A DNA stretch of 40,902 bases. It comes from Gammaproteobacteria bacterium (GTDB lineage Bacteria > Pseudomonadota > Gammaproteobacteria > Pseudomonadales > Azotimanducaceae). The DNA lies in assembly GCA_002704225.1 (NCBI GenBank), contig PAFU01000033.1, positions 1 to 40,902 on the forward strand, given 5' to 3'. Position 1 is the first letter of the stretch. Every line of letters begins with the position of its first letter. The notes under the pieces are model-generated. The model was given only the letters and a program-made list of their open reading frames with translations. It did no database searches and was not told the origin of the DNA. Of the stretch, positions 25,206 to 34,104 are shown piece after piece. The position numbers and the translations under genes are program-made.

Positions 25206-27272
25206 GTGGCCTCCACAGATCTTGGCAGTTCAAATTTTTACCTCAATCGAGAGCTTTCTCAGCTGGATTTTGCTCGGCGGGTGCTCGCCATGGCCAAGAG
25301 CCGGGATGTCCCGATGTTTGAACGCCTGCGTTATCTCTGCATCACAAGCAGCATCTTAGATGAGTTTTTCGAAGTCCGAGTGGCCGGCCTCAAACAGCAG
25401 GCGGCCTACGGCTCGGTCCAGCGTGAGGCAGACAATCTCTCGGCGGATGAACAGTTGGTCAAAATTGCCGAATCGGCCAAACGCTTGGTTGCTGACCTGT
25501 ACGGGGTGTTGAACGATGAATTGACACCGGCGTTGAGCGCCGAAGGCGTTCGCTTGCTCGGACCCAATGACTGGACCGAGGCGCAAGTTGCCTGGCTAAA
25601 GCGGTTTTTTTCCCGAGAAGTCGCACCCATTGTCTCACCCATGGGTTTGGATCCAGCGCATCCGTTTCCGGAACCGGTGAACAAAAGCCTCGCGTTTATC
25701 GTGACCTTGGCGGGCCGCGATGCGTTCGGGAGAAACAGCGGACGAGCCATCGTACAGGTGCCGCGCTCGTTGCCCAGAGTGATCCGTCTGCCGGATGACG
25801 TCAGCGACGGGCGGTGCGACATGGTCCTGTTAGCGACGGTTGTCCGCTACTTTGTCTCGGATTTGTTCTTGGGAATGAAGGCGACCGGCTGCCACCAGTT
25901 TCGTGTTACGCGCAACAGTGATCTGTTTGTCGACGAAGAAGCCGTGGACGATTTGTTGATTGCCCTTGAGGGCGAGCTGTCTTCTCGACGTTTCGGTGAT
26001 GCGGTTCGTCTGGAAGTCTCCCTCGATTGCCCCGAGGAACTGGCTTGTTTTCTGATCGGCCAATTTGGTCTGACGGACAGAGATCTTTATGTGTGCCAGG
26101 GCCCAGTCAACTTGGGGCGTTTGGATGCGATACCAGATTTGGTCGAGGCACCGGAGTTGAAATATCCCAGTTTCCGTCCTCGCATTCCTGAGCTGTTACG
26201 TCGATCCGAGACCATCTTTGAAGCCATCGCGGACAATGAGGTCTTACTGCATCACCCCTACGAGTCCTTTGCTCCCTTTGTTGAAATGCTGCGCCAGGCG
26301 TCTCGTGATCCGCTTGTTGTGTCCATTCGCCAAACGCTGTACCGCACCGGAACCGGGTCTGCGGTGGTAGAGGCCTTGCTAGAAGCCGCAACGGCTGGCA
26401 AGGACGTTATGGTGGTGATTGAGCTGCGTGCGCGTTTTGACGAGGCCGCAAACATCGAGTTAGCCACGGCACTGCAAGGCGCTGGAGCCCAAGTCGTTTA
26501 TGGCGTCGTGGGTCATAAAACCCACGCCAAGATGTGCATGATCATCCGTCGGGAGGGCCGCAGCTTAAAGCGATACGTACACCTAGGAACCGGCAACTAT
26601 CACGAAAGAACATCGCGTTCTTATACGGACTTTGGTTTGTTTTCCGGTGATCAGGAGTTGGGGCAAGACGTGCAAAAAATCTTTCAGCAGATTGCCTCGC
26701 TGGGCAAGGCGGGAAAGCTCAAGGCATTACTGCAAAGCCCCTTTACTTTGCATTCCGGCATGCTGGAGAAGATCGAAGCAGAGCGTCAAAAGGCGTTGCA
26801 AGGCCAGCCCGCGCTGATTCAGGCAAAAATGAATGCCCTCACCGAACCTAAAACCATCCGCGCGTTGTACGAGGCCTCTCAGGCTGGCGTGCGCGTTGAT
26901 CTGATTGTCCGAGGTGTGTGCTGCTTGCTACCTGGCGTTAGCGGAGTTTCGGAGAACATACGCGTGCGGTCGGTGGTCGGACGTTTCCTTGAGCATATGA
27001 GGGTTTACTGCTTTGGTGTCGGTGAGGATCGTAAGATCTTTCTTTCTAGTGCCGATTGGATGGATCGCAATTTTTTCCGCCGGGTTGAAGCCTGTTTTCC
27101 GATTCGAGATCCGGTGCTGGCCGAGCGGGTTTATCGTGAGGGTCTGGCGAACTATCTCGATGACAACACCCAGGCCTGGGAATTGCTCAGCGACGGTAGG
27201 TATCAGAAAATCAAAAGCCGAGGCAAGCCGTATAGCGCGCAAACGACTCTGCTGGAGTCGCTGAGCGAGTAA
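25206..27272 (+). CDS. ppk1: Polyphosphate kinase 1
   Basis: A complete 688-residue PPK1. It opens with NFYLNRELSQLDFARRVL, the N and head domains follow, and the two phospholipase-D-like C-terminal domains hold both active histidines: His437 in VVGHKTHAKM (the autophosphorylated site, His435 in E. coli) and His597 in RFLEHMRVYCFG. The HLGTGNYHERTSRSYTDF block confirms the family. It builds inorganic polyphosphate from ATP at the inner membrane. GTG 25206 is used as start; a weak GGGCAG precedes it. It converges with ppx, 11 bases between stops, an arrangement that lets synthesis and hydrolysis be regulated separately. Confidence 0.96.
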   Translation: MASTDLGSSNFYLNRELSQLDFARRVLAMAKSRDVPMFERLRYLCITSSILDEFFEVRVAGLKQQAAYGSVQREADNLSADEQLVKIAESAKRLVADLYGVLNDELTPALSAEGVRLLGPNDWTEAQVAWLKRFFSREVAPIVSPMGLDPAHPFPEPVNKSLAFIVTLAGRDAFGRNSGRAIVQVPRSLPRVIRLPDDVSDGRCDMVLLATVVRYFVSDLFLGMKATGCHQFRVTRNSDLFVDEEAVDDLLIALEGELSSRRFGDAVRLEVSLDCPEELACFLIGQFGLTDRDLYVCQGPVNLGRLDAIPDLVEAPELKYPSFRPRIPELLRRSETIFEAIADNEVLLHHPYESFAPFVEMLRQASRDPLVVSIRQTLYRTGTGSAVVEALLEAATAGKDVMVVIELRARFDEAANIELATALQGAGAQVVYGVVGHKTHAKMCMIIRREGRSLKRYVHLGTGNYHERTSRSYTDFGLFSGDQELGQDVQKIFQQIASLGKAGKLKALLQSPFTLHSGMLEKIEAERQKALQGQPALIQAKMNALTEPKTIRALYEASQAGVRVDLIVRGVCCLLPGVSGVSENIRVRSVVGRFLEHMRVYCFGVGEDRKIFLSSADWMDRNFFRRVEACFPIRDPVLAERVYREGLANYLDDNTQAWELLSDGRYQKIKSRGKPYSAQTTLLESLSE

Positions 27273-27283
27273 GGCTGGCCAGC

Positions 27284-28804
27284 TCAGTCGTTCTGGCGAG
27301 TCACTTCCAGGGTGATGTTGATCCCCTTTAGCATTTGAATCTCATTCTCCAGATCCAGTTGGGTTAGGGGGTGTTCTTGTAGATACGCTGGGTCAATGGA
27401 CAAACGAACGACGGACAGCGACTCGCCGGGACTTATGGCGACAGACATGATTGGCATGTCAGCGACGCTTCGGTGTCGATGAATCACCGCTGACAGCCGC
27501 AGCAACACCCCCAGCTTAGTCACCCAGTCAGGACTGGTGTCGGCAATTTTACGTCGATGCATGCCGACCAATCTGGCGAGCTGAGCTTGCTCGGACCGCG
27601 AAAATCCTGGCATATCCATATGGGATAGAAGATAGCTGCCGTGTTTGTGGTAGGCGCTATGCGAAATGTCCATGCCGATTTCGTGCAGGTCCGCAGCCCA
27701 GCCTAACAGCTGACGTTGGGAGGCGGCTGATTTGTCTCGGATGTCGGTGACCTGGTCCAAAAAGTCCAACGCGGTCTGCCTCACCCGTTTCGCTTGCTGT
27801 TGGTCAACGGTAAAACGTTGGCTCAGGCTCTTTACGGTTTGGTCGCGTATGTCAGCGTGACGCTGACGCCCTAAGAGGTCGTATATGACGCCCTCGCGCA
27901 GGGCGCTCTGGGCAGCCTCCATGGTTTGGATATGAAATGCCTGGAACAAGGCAGTCAGTATGGACAGTCCAGCAGCGAAGACGTCATTGCGCTCTTCCGA
28001 CAGCCCAGGCAGAGACCTGGTGCCCTGTTGCTCGAGAATCGTCTGCTGAATGTGTTTGAGGGTGTCGGCGGTGATTTGTGTGCCAAGGCCCAGGGCGGTT
28101 TGGACCGAGGCCACGCTGTTGATCGTGCCCGAGGCGCCAATTACATGCTCCCAGCCCCGCTCCAGATAGATTTGGGTTACCGGCTCTAGCTCAATCAGTG
28201 CATCGTTGATGGCGCGCTGAAACGCCTCAGCCAGATCGGCGCCGGGCTGAAAGTGTTTGCGCGTCATGGACACGCAACCCATGTGCAAGCTCTCTAAGGC
28301 TGTCGGCGTGAAATTTTGGCCGATAATCAGTTCGGTGCTGCCGCCGCCAATATCGATGACCAGCTCTTGAGTGCGGTTGTCCCCCATGCCGTGACATACC
28401 CCTAGGTAAATCAGGCGGGCCTCTTCACGTCCGGAAATGATCTCGATGGGGCGCCCCAAAATCCTCTCGGCTTCAGCCAGAAAAGAACTGCTGTTCTCAA
28501 GTTGTCTTAGCGTATTGGTGCCAACGATGCGCAGATTGTTCGGGTCAATGGAACGCAGTCGTTGCGCTAATCGCTGCAAGCATTGGAGTGCGCGTTCGCT
28601 CACTTGTTTGCTGAGTTGGCCTTTGTCGGTAAGGCCTTCGGCCAAACGCACCATTTCCTTGTGTTTGTCGACAACTTGGATTCGGCCCTGAATTTCTTGG
28701 GTAATGAGTAGGTGAAAACTGTTTGATCCGAGATCAAGGGCGGCCAGTTGGTGGCCGCCGTTACTTAAAGACGTTACGCTGTTTTGCGGTGACGCGACGC
28801 TCAT
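27284..28804 (-). CDS. ppx: Exopolyphosphatase, Ppx/GppA family
   Basis: A 506-residue protein with the two ASKHA nucleotide-fold motifs, LDLGSNSFHLLI near residue 25 and VIDIGGGSTELIIG near 150, and a C-terminal HD-like helical region (LLGWAADLHEIGMDISHSAYHKH). Length is close to E. coli Ppx (513). It hydrolyses terminal phosphates from polyphosphate; GppA-type pppGpp hydrolysis is a close alternative, but proximity to ppk1 favours Ppx. Its ATG overlaps the TGA of the M48 gene (ATGA at 28804-28801), so translation is coupled to it, which is unusual for ppx. Confidence 0.92.
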   Translation of the reverse strand: MSVASPQNSVTSLSNGGHQLAALDLGSNSFHLLITQEIQGRIQVVDKHKEMVRLAEGLTDKGQLSKQVSERALQCLQRLAQRLRSIDPNNLRIVGTNTLRQLENSSSFLAEAERILGRPIEIISGREEARLIYLGVCHGMGDNRTQELVIDIGGGSTELIIGQNFTPTALESLHMGCVSMTRKHFQPGADLAEAFQRAINDALIELEPVTQIYLERGWEHVIGASGTINSVASVQTALGLGTQITADTLKHIQQTILEQQGTRSLPGLSEERNDVFAAGLSILTALFQAFHIQTMEAAQSALREGVIYDLLGRQRHADIRDQTVKSLSQRFTVDQQQAKRVRQTALDFLDQVTDIRDKSAASQRQLLGWAADLHEIGMDISHSAYHKHGSYLLSHMDMPGFSRSEQAQLARLVGMHRRKIADTSPDWVTKLGVLLRLSAVIHRHRSVADMPIMSVAISPGESLSVVRLSIDPAYLQEHPLTQLDLENEIQMLKGINITLEVTRQND

Positions 28805-30648
28805 GCGCTCGGTTCAAGAGGTGGCAGCGGGCAGCCCAAGGTAGTCGCCACGCCTTTGATCAAGGCGAATTCGTCACCGGTCAGCTCGCCATCGGCGTTG
28901 ACAACACATGCACAGGCATCGATGAATCGCTGTGTTAAGTCGGCGTTGAGGTCGCGTAGCCTGTCTAGGGCCTGATTCAGCGTTTGATAGTCGAAGTACT
29001 CCAGTTGCGTCATGGACGGTTTGCTGCCCCAGTGCGCTACCCCACGTTGATAGGCCAACCGTCGTTGATCGTCACTGGTGCTTCCTACCGCCGCCAGCAG
29101 CGATAAGACAAGGCTCACCGGCTTATGTACTCTGCTTGCCCGCGTGATCCGGCCGCTGCCGCGAAAGGGTTTCACAAAGTGAGCGTAAAGCTCTTGAGTG
29201 ATGACGCGATGAACCACCCATTCAAAAAGATCCACCGCTTGATCGGCCACGATAAGCTTGCCGGTGATATCGTAAAAACGCTGATACTGCTGCTTCGACA
29301 TCTCCTTCAGGGTTGGCATGGCTTGGTCGAGGTGAAGGAGTTTGTGCTGTTGGTCCTGCTGTCGAATGCGTTGATAGATATCCGGAACCAAACCCGGTAC
29401 GCCGGCCTCGGCGTTCTGAGCGATGAGTTGAAGCTGCGCGTCGCGCGTTTGCGCGTCGTCGCTGAGCAGCATGGCATACACCAAGGCCCTCGCTTCAAAC
29501 GTGTCGTGGCTGGCTTGGCTTAATTTGGTATCTGCCGTCGTCATCAATTGTTGCGCCGCAACAAGATTGGTGCTGCCGCTGGATTGGCTGACCGGCGTAC
29601 TACCCGTACCGCCTGCGAAGCTGAAGGCGTCAACGGAAGCCGGACTGGCAGAGTGGGGCTTGCCTTGTTTGTTCGGTTTCCAGTTTGGATCCAATGCTTG
29701 AATGCGTGCATCCAAAGGCGGATGGGTTGCCATCATACCGCTGAACGACTTTATGGCGCCGAAAAACAGATGACTGTTCTCGTCCGCGTTGGGGGACTCG
29801 ACATGAGAGCCGTGGCTATGCGCACCAATTTTTTTCAGCGCGTTGGCAATGCCCTGAGTGGATCGTGTGAACTGGACGGCACTGGCATCAGCCAGATATT
29901 CGCGTTGCCGGCTCACCGCCGCCTTGATCAGCTGGCCGAAAAACGTGCCGCCATAACCGATGATCAGCAGACCAATGCCCAAGGCAATCAAGCCCCCGCG
30001 GTCACGGGAGCGGCTGAACATGGAACCGCGCATCAAACCGCCACCAATAATGCCCAGAATCAAAATACCGTTGAGTAAGGCAATGATGCGCAGATTGATG
30101 CGCATATCACCGTTCAAAATATGGCTGAATTCATGGGCCACGACCCCCTGTAATTCCTGGCGGTTCAGCAGGTCGATGGTGCCTTGGTTGATGCCGATCA
30201 CAGCGTCGTGAATGCCAAAACCGGCAGCAAACGCATTGATGCTGTTTTCGCGGATCAAATACACGGGTGGTACGGGCATACCCGCGGCGATGGCCATCTC
30301 TTCGACCACGTTGAGCAGTTGGCGCTGCTGAGGGTCACGGGTATTTTGATGGATCAGCACGCCGCCAAGGGATTCTGCGACTGCTTTGCCACCTCCTTGC
30401 AGGGCCAAAAATTTGAAGCCACTGGCAACAGCGATCAAACCAATGACCCCTAAGCTGGTGTATAGCCACAGTTCATCGGGCGCGTTCGCGATTTGCTGGG
30501 TAAGGGACGTGCCCGGGCGACTGTCGGTAAAAAACAGAAGCACCAGCAAATTGGTCAAGACGACCAAGGACACCACTGCCCCGACAAAGAGTAAGGTCAG
30601 CAGGCGGGTGTTATGTCGAGCTTTATTCTGCGCCTGAAAAAAATTCAT
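28801..30648 (-). CDS. M48 family metalloprotease with TerB-like C-terminal domain
   Basis: A 615-residue membrane protease, twice the size of HtpX. Two N-terminal transmembrane helices (about 17-40 and 62-80), the zinc motif HEFSH (172-176) with third ligand Glu250 in REYLADA, and two more hydrophobic segments (about 188-207, 218-240) give the M48B/HtpX core. The middle (330-470) is a helical linker with TNLVAAQQLM-type segments. The end, DACACVVNADGELTGDEFALIKG, is TerB-like. HtpX-type enzymes cleave damaged membrane proteins at the cytosolic face. It starts three bases after the lemA stop and overlaps ppx by four bases, forming a tight lemA-M48-ppx operon. Confidence 0.92.
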   Translation of the reverse strand: MNFFQAQNKARHNTRLLTLLFVGAVVSLVVLTNLLVLLFFTDSRPGTSLTQQIANAPDELWLYTSLGVIGLIAVASGFKFLALQGGGKAVAESLGGVLIHQNTRDPQQRQLLNVVEEMAIAAGMPVPPVYLIRENSINAFAAGFGIHDAVIGINQGTIDLLNRQELQGVVAHEFSHILNGDMRINLRIIALLNGILILGIIGGGLMRGSMFSRSRDRGGLIALGIGLLIIGYGGTFFGQLIKAAVSRQREYLADASAVQFTRSTQGIANALKKIGAHSHGSHVESPNADENSHLFFGAIKSFSGMMATHPPLDARIQALDPNWKPNKQGKPHSASPASVDAFSFAGGTGSTPVSQSSGSTNLVAAQQLMTTADTKLSQASHDTFEARALVYAMLLSDDAQTRDAQLQLIAQNAEAGVPGLVPDIYQRIRQQDQQHKLLHLDQAMPTLKEMSKQQYQRFYDITGKLIVADQAVDLFEWVVHRVITQELYAHFVKPFRGSGRITRASRVHKPVSLVLSLLAAVGSTSDDQRRLAYQRGVAHWGSKPSMTQLEYFDYQTLNQALDRLRDLNADLTQRFIDACACVVNADGELTGDEFALIKGVATTLGCPLPPLEPSA

Positions 30649-30651
30649 CGG

Positions 30652-31242
30652 CTAGAAAGAGACCTTTGGGGCAGCCTGAATTTCTTGAGAGTCCTCAAAT
30701 TCTAATAGGGCGGCGTCATTACTGAAACCGAACGTGTTGGCAAACAGCACCGGTGGAAATGAGCTGCGATAGGTATTGAACTCGGTGACCTGATCATTAA
30801 ACGCTTGTCGCGCAAATGCGACTTTGTTTTCAGTAGTGGTCAGTTCTTCGGACAGCTGGGTCATGTTGGCGCTTGCCTTGAGATCCGGATAAGCCTCCAT
30901 AGTGACGTTAAAGCGGCTCATGGCACCGCTTAGAATGCCTTCGGCACCGGCCAACTCCTTGATCGCATTCGCGTCACCGGGGTTACCCGCTGCCGCAGCG
31001 AGTCCGGCGGCAGCGTCGTTGCGGGCGCTGATCACGGCTTCGAGGGTTTCGCGCTCGTGACCCATATAGGCCTTGGCGGTCTCCACGAGATTGGGGATCA
31101 GGTCATAGCGTCGTTTCAGCTGTATCTCGATTTGCGAAAAGCCGTTTTCGTGCCGGTTCTTCAGCTCCACCAGCTGGTTGTAGATTCGCGCGACCCAAAA
31201 GGCCAGCAAAGCCAGCACGATTAAAATAACCACAAATTCCAT
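30652..31242 (-). CDS. lemA: LemA family protein
   Basis: A 196-residue protein starting at ATG 31242, with AGGGG spaced six bases before it; the longer frame to 31284 lacks this. One N-terminal membrane helix (EFVVILIVLALLAFWVARIY) is followed by the conserved NQLVELKNRHENGFSQIEIQLKRRYDLIPNLVETAKAYMGHE and a four-helix LemA domain ending in NTFGFSNDAALLEFED. LemA proteins are often encoded next to M48 or TPM-domain proteins; here the M48 protease follows three bases downstream. Its likely role is in membrane-associated protein quality control. Its promoter lies in the gap shared with the flavin reductase gene. Confidence 0.93.
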   Translation of the reverse strand: MEFVVILIVLALLAFWVARIYNQLVELKNRHENGFSQIEIQLKRRYDLIPNLVETAKAYMGHERETLEAVISARNDAAAGLAAAAGNPGDANAIKELAGAEGILSGAMSRFNVTMEAYPDLKASANMTQLSEELTTTENKVAFARQAFNDQVTEFNTYRSSFPPVLFANTFGFSNDAALLEFEDSQEIQAAPKVSF

Positions 31243-31343
31243 GAAAAACCCCTGGGAGATTCCCGTTAGCTCTGGATGTTTCATGATGCGGTTTTACACG
31301 CACAAAGTAAAAAAGCGTGGCGCGTCTGCGAGGCTTTCACGTC

Positions 31344-31370
31344 ATATCGAAACCCTTAATGGTTCGATAT
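31344..31370. promoter_or_regulatory. Inverted repeat, candidate operator between lemA and flavin reductase
   Basis: Perfect 8-bp arms ATATCGAA (31344-31351) and TTCGATAT (31363-31370) are separated by 11 bases, putting the arm centres 19 bp apart. A further ATCGAT lies at 31376-31381. It sits 30 bases before the flavin-reductase start codon. The form suits a dimeric regulator of TetR or MarR type, but no regulator gene is adjacent; a leader hairpin is an alternative. Confidence 0.5.
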
Positions 31371-31400
31371 AGTCAATCGATAGACATTTTAGGAAACCCA

Positions 31401-31892
31401 ATGAGCGAACAAGCCGCAGTGTTTGATCAAACAGCCTTTCGACAAACCATGGGGAACTTTGCCACAGGCGTTGTTGTCGTAACCGGCCTGTCCGATGGAG
31501 AGCCTGTCGGCTTTGCCGCTCAGTCCTTTGTTTCGCTGTCCCTGGACCCGCCCTTGGTGGCCTTCAGCCCGGGTAAGTCGTCGTCCAGTTGGCCGAGGAT
31601 TCGCGACACCGGCAGTTTTGGTATCAACATATTGGGTCAGGATCAGCAGGGCGTTTGCAATGACATGGCTCAGTCTGGTCAAGACAAGTTCGCCAACGTC
31701 AGTTGGCGGTCCGGCGGGACCGGAGCGCCCATGCTGGCGGACGTGTTGGCCTTTATTGAATGTTCTATCGAAGCCGAGCATGACGCCGGTGACCATACGA
31801 TCGTGGTAGGCCGGGTGCAGGACTACCAGCGCGTCAGAAACGAAGCTGCGCCCTTGCTGTATTTCAGAAGTATGTATGGATCGTTTGCCTAA
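31401..31892 (+). CDS. Flavin reductase family protein
   Basis: A 163-residue FMN-binding protein with ATG 31401 supported by AGGA six bases upstream. The family start FRQTMGNFATGVVVVTG and the motifs GFAAQSFVSLSLDPPLVAFSPGKSSSSWPRIRDTGSFGINILG and DHTIVVGRVQDY are present. These proteins reduce FMN or FAD with NAD(P)H and hand it to a partner monooxygenase. The neighbouring nitropropane-dioxygenase-like enzyme (72 bp downstream) and the LLM enzyme beyond it are both flavin users, so supply of reduced flavin is plausible (inference). No hydroxylase partner is adjacent. Confidence 0.92.
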   Translation: MSEQAAVFDQTAFRQTMGNFATGVVVVTGLSDGEPVGFAAQSFVSLSLDPPLVAFSPGKSSSSWPRIRDTGSFGINILGQDQQGVCNDMAQSGQDKFANVSWRSGGTGAPMLADVLAFIECSIEAEHDAGDHTIVVGRVQDYQRVRNEAAPLLYFRSMYGSFA

Positions 31893-31963
31893 CTTTGCGA
31901 TAGAGACGCGTCGGTTGGGCGAATGGAAAAAAGTAACTAGCCGAAAGACCTGGGAGGGGAATC

Positions 31964-33088
31964 ATGAAGCTACAAAGTCGAGTCTGCGAGATTCTGGAAA
32001 TTGAGCAACCCATCGTGCTGGCGGGCATGGGCGGTGCCAGTAGCCCTGCATTGGCTGCCGCCGTGTCCAATGCAGGTGGTCTCGGTGTGCTTGGGGCTGC
32101 TGCCTGTGGTCCACGTCAGCTGCGAGAATGGATTCGTCAACCCCGCGAGATGACGGACAAGCCCTTCGGTGTCGATACCCTGCTGCCGGCTTCCGTACGA
32201 CGGGCGAACTACGAAGACAATGACGGCCCGACGCCACGCGACTTGTTGCCAGAGCGTCAGGCCTTTGCCGAAGAATTTATGCGCAAAGAAGGTTTGGAGC
32301 CGCCGGAGCCTGGCAGCCAGCCGCGTGGGCCTGATGACGATGAGCCGCCGCTCTTCACTAAAGAGTTTTTTGAAGCTCAGATGGAAGTGGTCATCCAAGA
32401 GCGAGTTCCCGTATACGCATCCGGCTTGGGTAACCCTGGGCCGTGGATGGATGAATTGCGTGCAAACGGCACCAAGGTGATGGCGGTGGTAGGCGCGGTT
32501 CGACACGCGATTCAGGTGAAGTCGTCGGGTCTCGATATTATCGTGGCACAAGGTCACGACGGCGGTGGTCACAACTCGCCGGTGGGCACCATGGCACTGA
32601 TTCCGCAGGTAGTGGATGCCGTTGGCGATACGCCAGTACTGGGTGCCGGAGGGATTTCGGATGGCCGCGGCGTTGCCGCCGCTCTGATGCTGGGGGCGGA
32701 AGGTGTTTGGGTTGGCTCCGCATTCCTCGCCTCCGAAGAAGCGAATATTTTCGACTTCCAAAAACAGGCCATTGTCGACGCGACAGAGGAAGGAACCTCG
32801 GTCTCGCGCACGGTGACGGGCAAGCCCGCTCGAATTATCCGCTCTAAGTGGACGGAACACTGGTTGCGGGAAGACGTAGAACCGCTGCCGATGCCCTATC
32901 AGGGCATGATTTCTGGCCCAGTGATGGCCGCTGCCAACAAAAACGGACGGGGTGATGTGAATCCAGGCTTTGCTGGCCAAGGGATTGGCATGATCAAGTC
33001 GGTACGTCCCGCCAAGGAGATTTTTGACGAATTGGTCTGGGGAGCAGAACAGGCGCTGTCTGGAACGACAAACCTGTTGCGCCGGTGA
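31964..33088 (+). CDS. Nitronate monooxygenase / NPD-like flavin oxidoreductase
   Basis: A 374-residue TIM-barrel FMN protein. It begins SRVCEILEIEQPIVLAGMGGASSPALAAAVSNAGGLGVLGAA, the usual nitronate-monooxygenase opening. IVAQGHDGGGHN holds the catalytic-His region (class II-type placement), and VLGAGGISDGRGVAAALMLGAEGVWVGSAFLAS forms the phosphate-binding end. The length is above the 320-350 usual for the class because of an inserted loop near residues 80-130. Substrates may be nitroalkanes or another oxidisable compound; 2-nitropropane is not implied. ATG 31964 has GGGAGGGG upstream. It converges with the LLM gene, and a hairpin lies between. Confidence 0.9.
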   Translation: MKLQSRVCEILEIEQPIVLAGMGGASSPALAAAVSNAGGLGVLGAAACGPRQLREWIRQPREMTDKPFGVDTLLPASVRRANYEDNDGPTPRDLLPERQAFAEEFMRKEGLEPPEPGSQPRGPDDDEPPLFTKEFFEAQMEVVIQERVPVYASGLGNPGPWMDELRANGTKVMAVVGAVRHAIQVKSSGLDIIVAQGHDGGGHNSPVGTMALIPQVVDAVGDTPVLGAGGISDGRGVAAALMLGAEGVWVGSAFLASEEANIFDFQKQAIVDATEEGTSVSRTVTGKPARIIRSKWTEHWLREDVEPLPMPYQGMISGPVMAAANKNGRGDVNPGFAGQGIGMIKSVRPAKEIFDELVWGAEQALSGTTNLLRR

Positions 33089-33121
33089 CTCCCTGGAAAG
33101 TCCAGCAAAAGCTGGGGGGTT

Positions 33122-33142
33122 AGGGGCCGTGATACGGCCCCT
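33122..33142. terminator. Possible terminator hairpin between convergent genes
   Basis: AGGGGCCG-TGATA-CGGCCCCT forms an 8-bp stem with a five-base loop, in the 62-bp gap between two convergent stops. The T-runs are short on both sides, so intrinsic termination is uncertain. Confidence 0.45.
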
Positions 33143-33150
33143 TGCCCTGA

Positions 33151-34026
33151 TTAGCCCGCCGGAGCAAGGGCCTCAAGGCATGTCCAATCCAGTTCGCCAA
33201 CATTGCCGTTGGTGTTAATGGGTTGGATGCACACATGGTCTGCGCCGGCTTGCATATGCTCGTTGATGCGCTCGCGCAGAGCATCCGCGTCGCCCCAAGC
33301 AAATGTCTCGTCAATGAAACGATCGCTGAGATTGTCGATGTCGTCCTCAGTCAGCCCCATGCGCAGCCAGTTGTTGCGATAGTTCGGCAGACGGTTGTAG
33401 ATCTTGGCGATCGGCCGGGCCAACTCGCGCGCTTTGTCCGCATCGGTCTCTAAGATGACTTTCTGTTCCACGCAGAGCAATGGGCCTTCGCCAAGAATGT
33501 CTCGTGCCATCTTGGTATGCGATGGTCCGGTGAAGTACGGATGTGCCCCTTGGGTGTGGGTTTTGGCCAGTTCGAGCATTTTCGGCCCCAAGGCAGCGAT
33601 CAGTGTTAGCGGATCGGTTTCCTCACGCACAGCTGTGTAAGGGGCAGTCCCCATTTGCTCTAAGTAGTTACGCATGGTCGTGACCGGTGGGCCGTATTCC
33701 AACTTGCGTACGCCTTCCACCAATGGCTTGTGAGAGACACCAATAGCCATCATAAAACGGTCGCCAGACTGCTCCGCCAAGGTGTACTGCAATGCACGAC
33801 TCACGGTGGGCTCACGGTGGTAGATGTTGGCGATGCCAGTAGCCAGCTTCAGTTTGCTGGTATTGGCCAGCAGCCAAGACGCCAGTACGAAAGGGTTTTT
33901 GCCCACGGTTTCTGGTAGCCAGAGGGTATCGTAACCAAGCGCCTCCAAGCGTTTTGCCGAGTTCGCGGCATCCGGTGAACTGACACCATCAAAAAAATAC
34001 CAGACCCCTAACTTACCCACTTCCAT
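33151..34026 (-). CDS. LLM-class oxidoreductase, F420-type (second paralogue)
   Basis: ATG 34026 is chosen because GGAGAG precedes it by four bases; the frame is open far upstream (to 34272) but that part crosses the divergent promoter. The 291-residue enzyme begins MEVGKLGVWYFFDG and has LEALGYDTLWLPETVGKNPFVLASWLLANTSKLKLATGIANI, then YTLAEQSGDRFMMAIGVSH and TLIAALGPKMLELAKTH, a pattern I associate with the TIGR03620 subfamily from F420-using actinobacteria. It probably uses reduced F420 or FMN on an unknown substrate. It is not close to the first LLM enzyme (506-1501), so the two are separate paralogues. Confidence 0.88.
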   Translation of the reverse strand: MEVGKLGVWYFFDGVSSPDAANSAKRLEALGYDTLWLPETVGKNPFVLASWLLANTSKLKLATGIANIYHREPTVSRALQYTLAEQSGDRFMMAIGVSHKPLVEGVRKLEYGPPVTTMRNYLEQMGTAPYTAVREETDPLTLIAALGPKMLELAKTHTQGAHPYFTGPSHTKMARDILGEGPLLCVEQKVILETDADKARELARPIAKIYNRLPNYRNNWLRMGLTEDDIDNLSDRFIDETFAWGDADALRERINEHMQAGADHVCIQPINTNGNVGELDWTCLEALAPAG

Positions 34027-34104
34027 AACACTCTCCAGTATCGAATTAATCCGGCGAACAAGACTGTCTGTTTGTCGGGACGAAAACAATGGGCGACCCA
34101 CGCA

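Noticed and set aside
29548-30078. 176-codon plus-strand frame opposite the M48 gene
   Set aside because: Antisense to a complete metalloprotease with intact zinc motif; no ribosome site.
31970-32980. 336-codon minus-strand frame opposite the NPD-like gene
   Set aside because: It is a mirror of the plus-strand codon bias; the plus frame carries a clear enzyme family from start to end.
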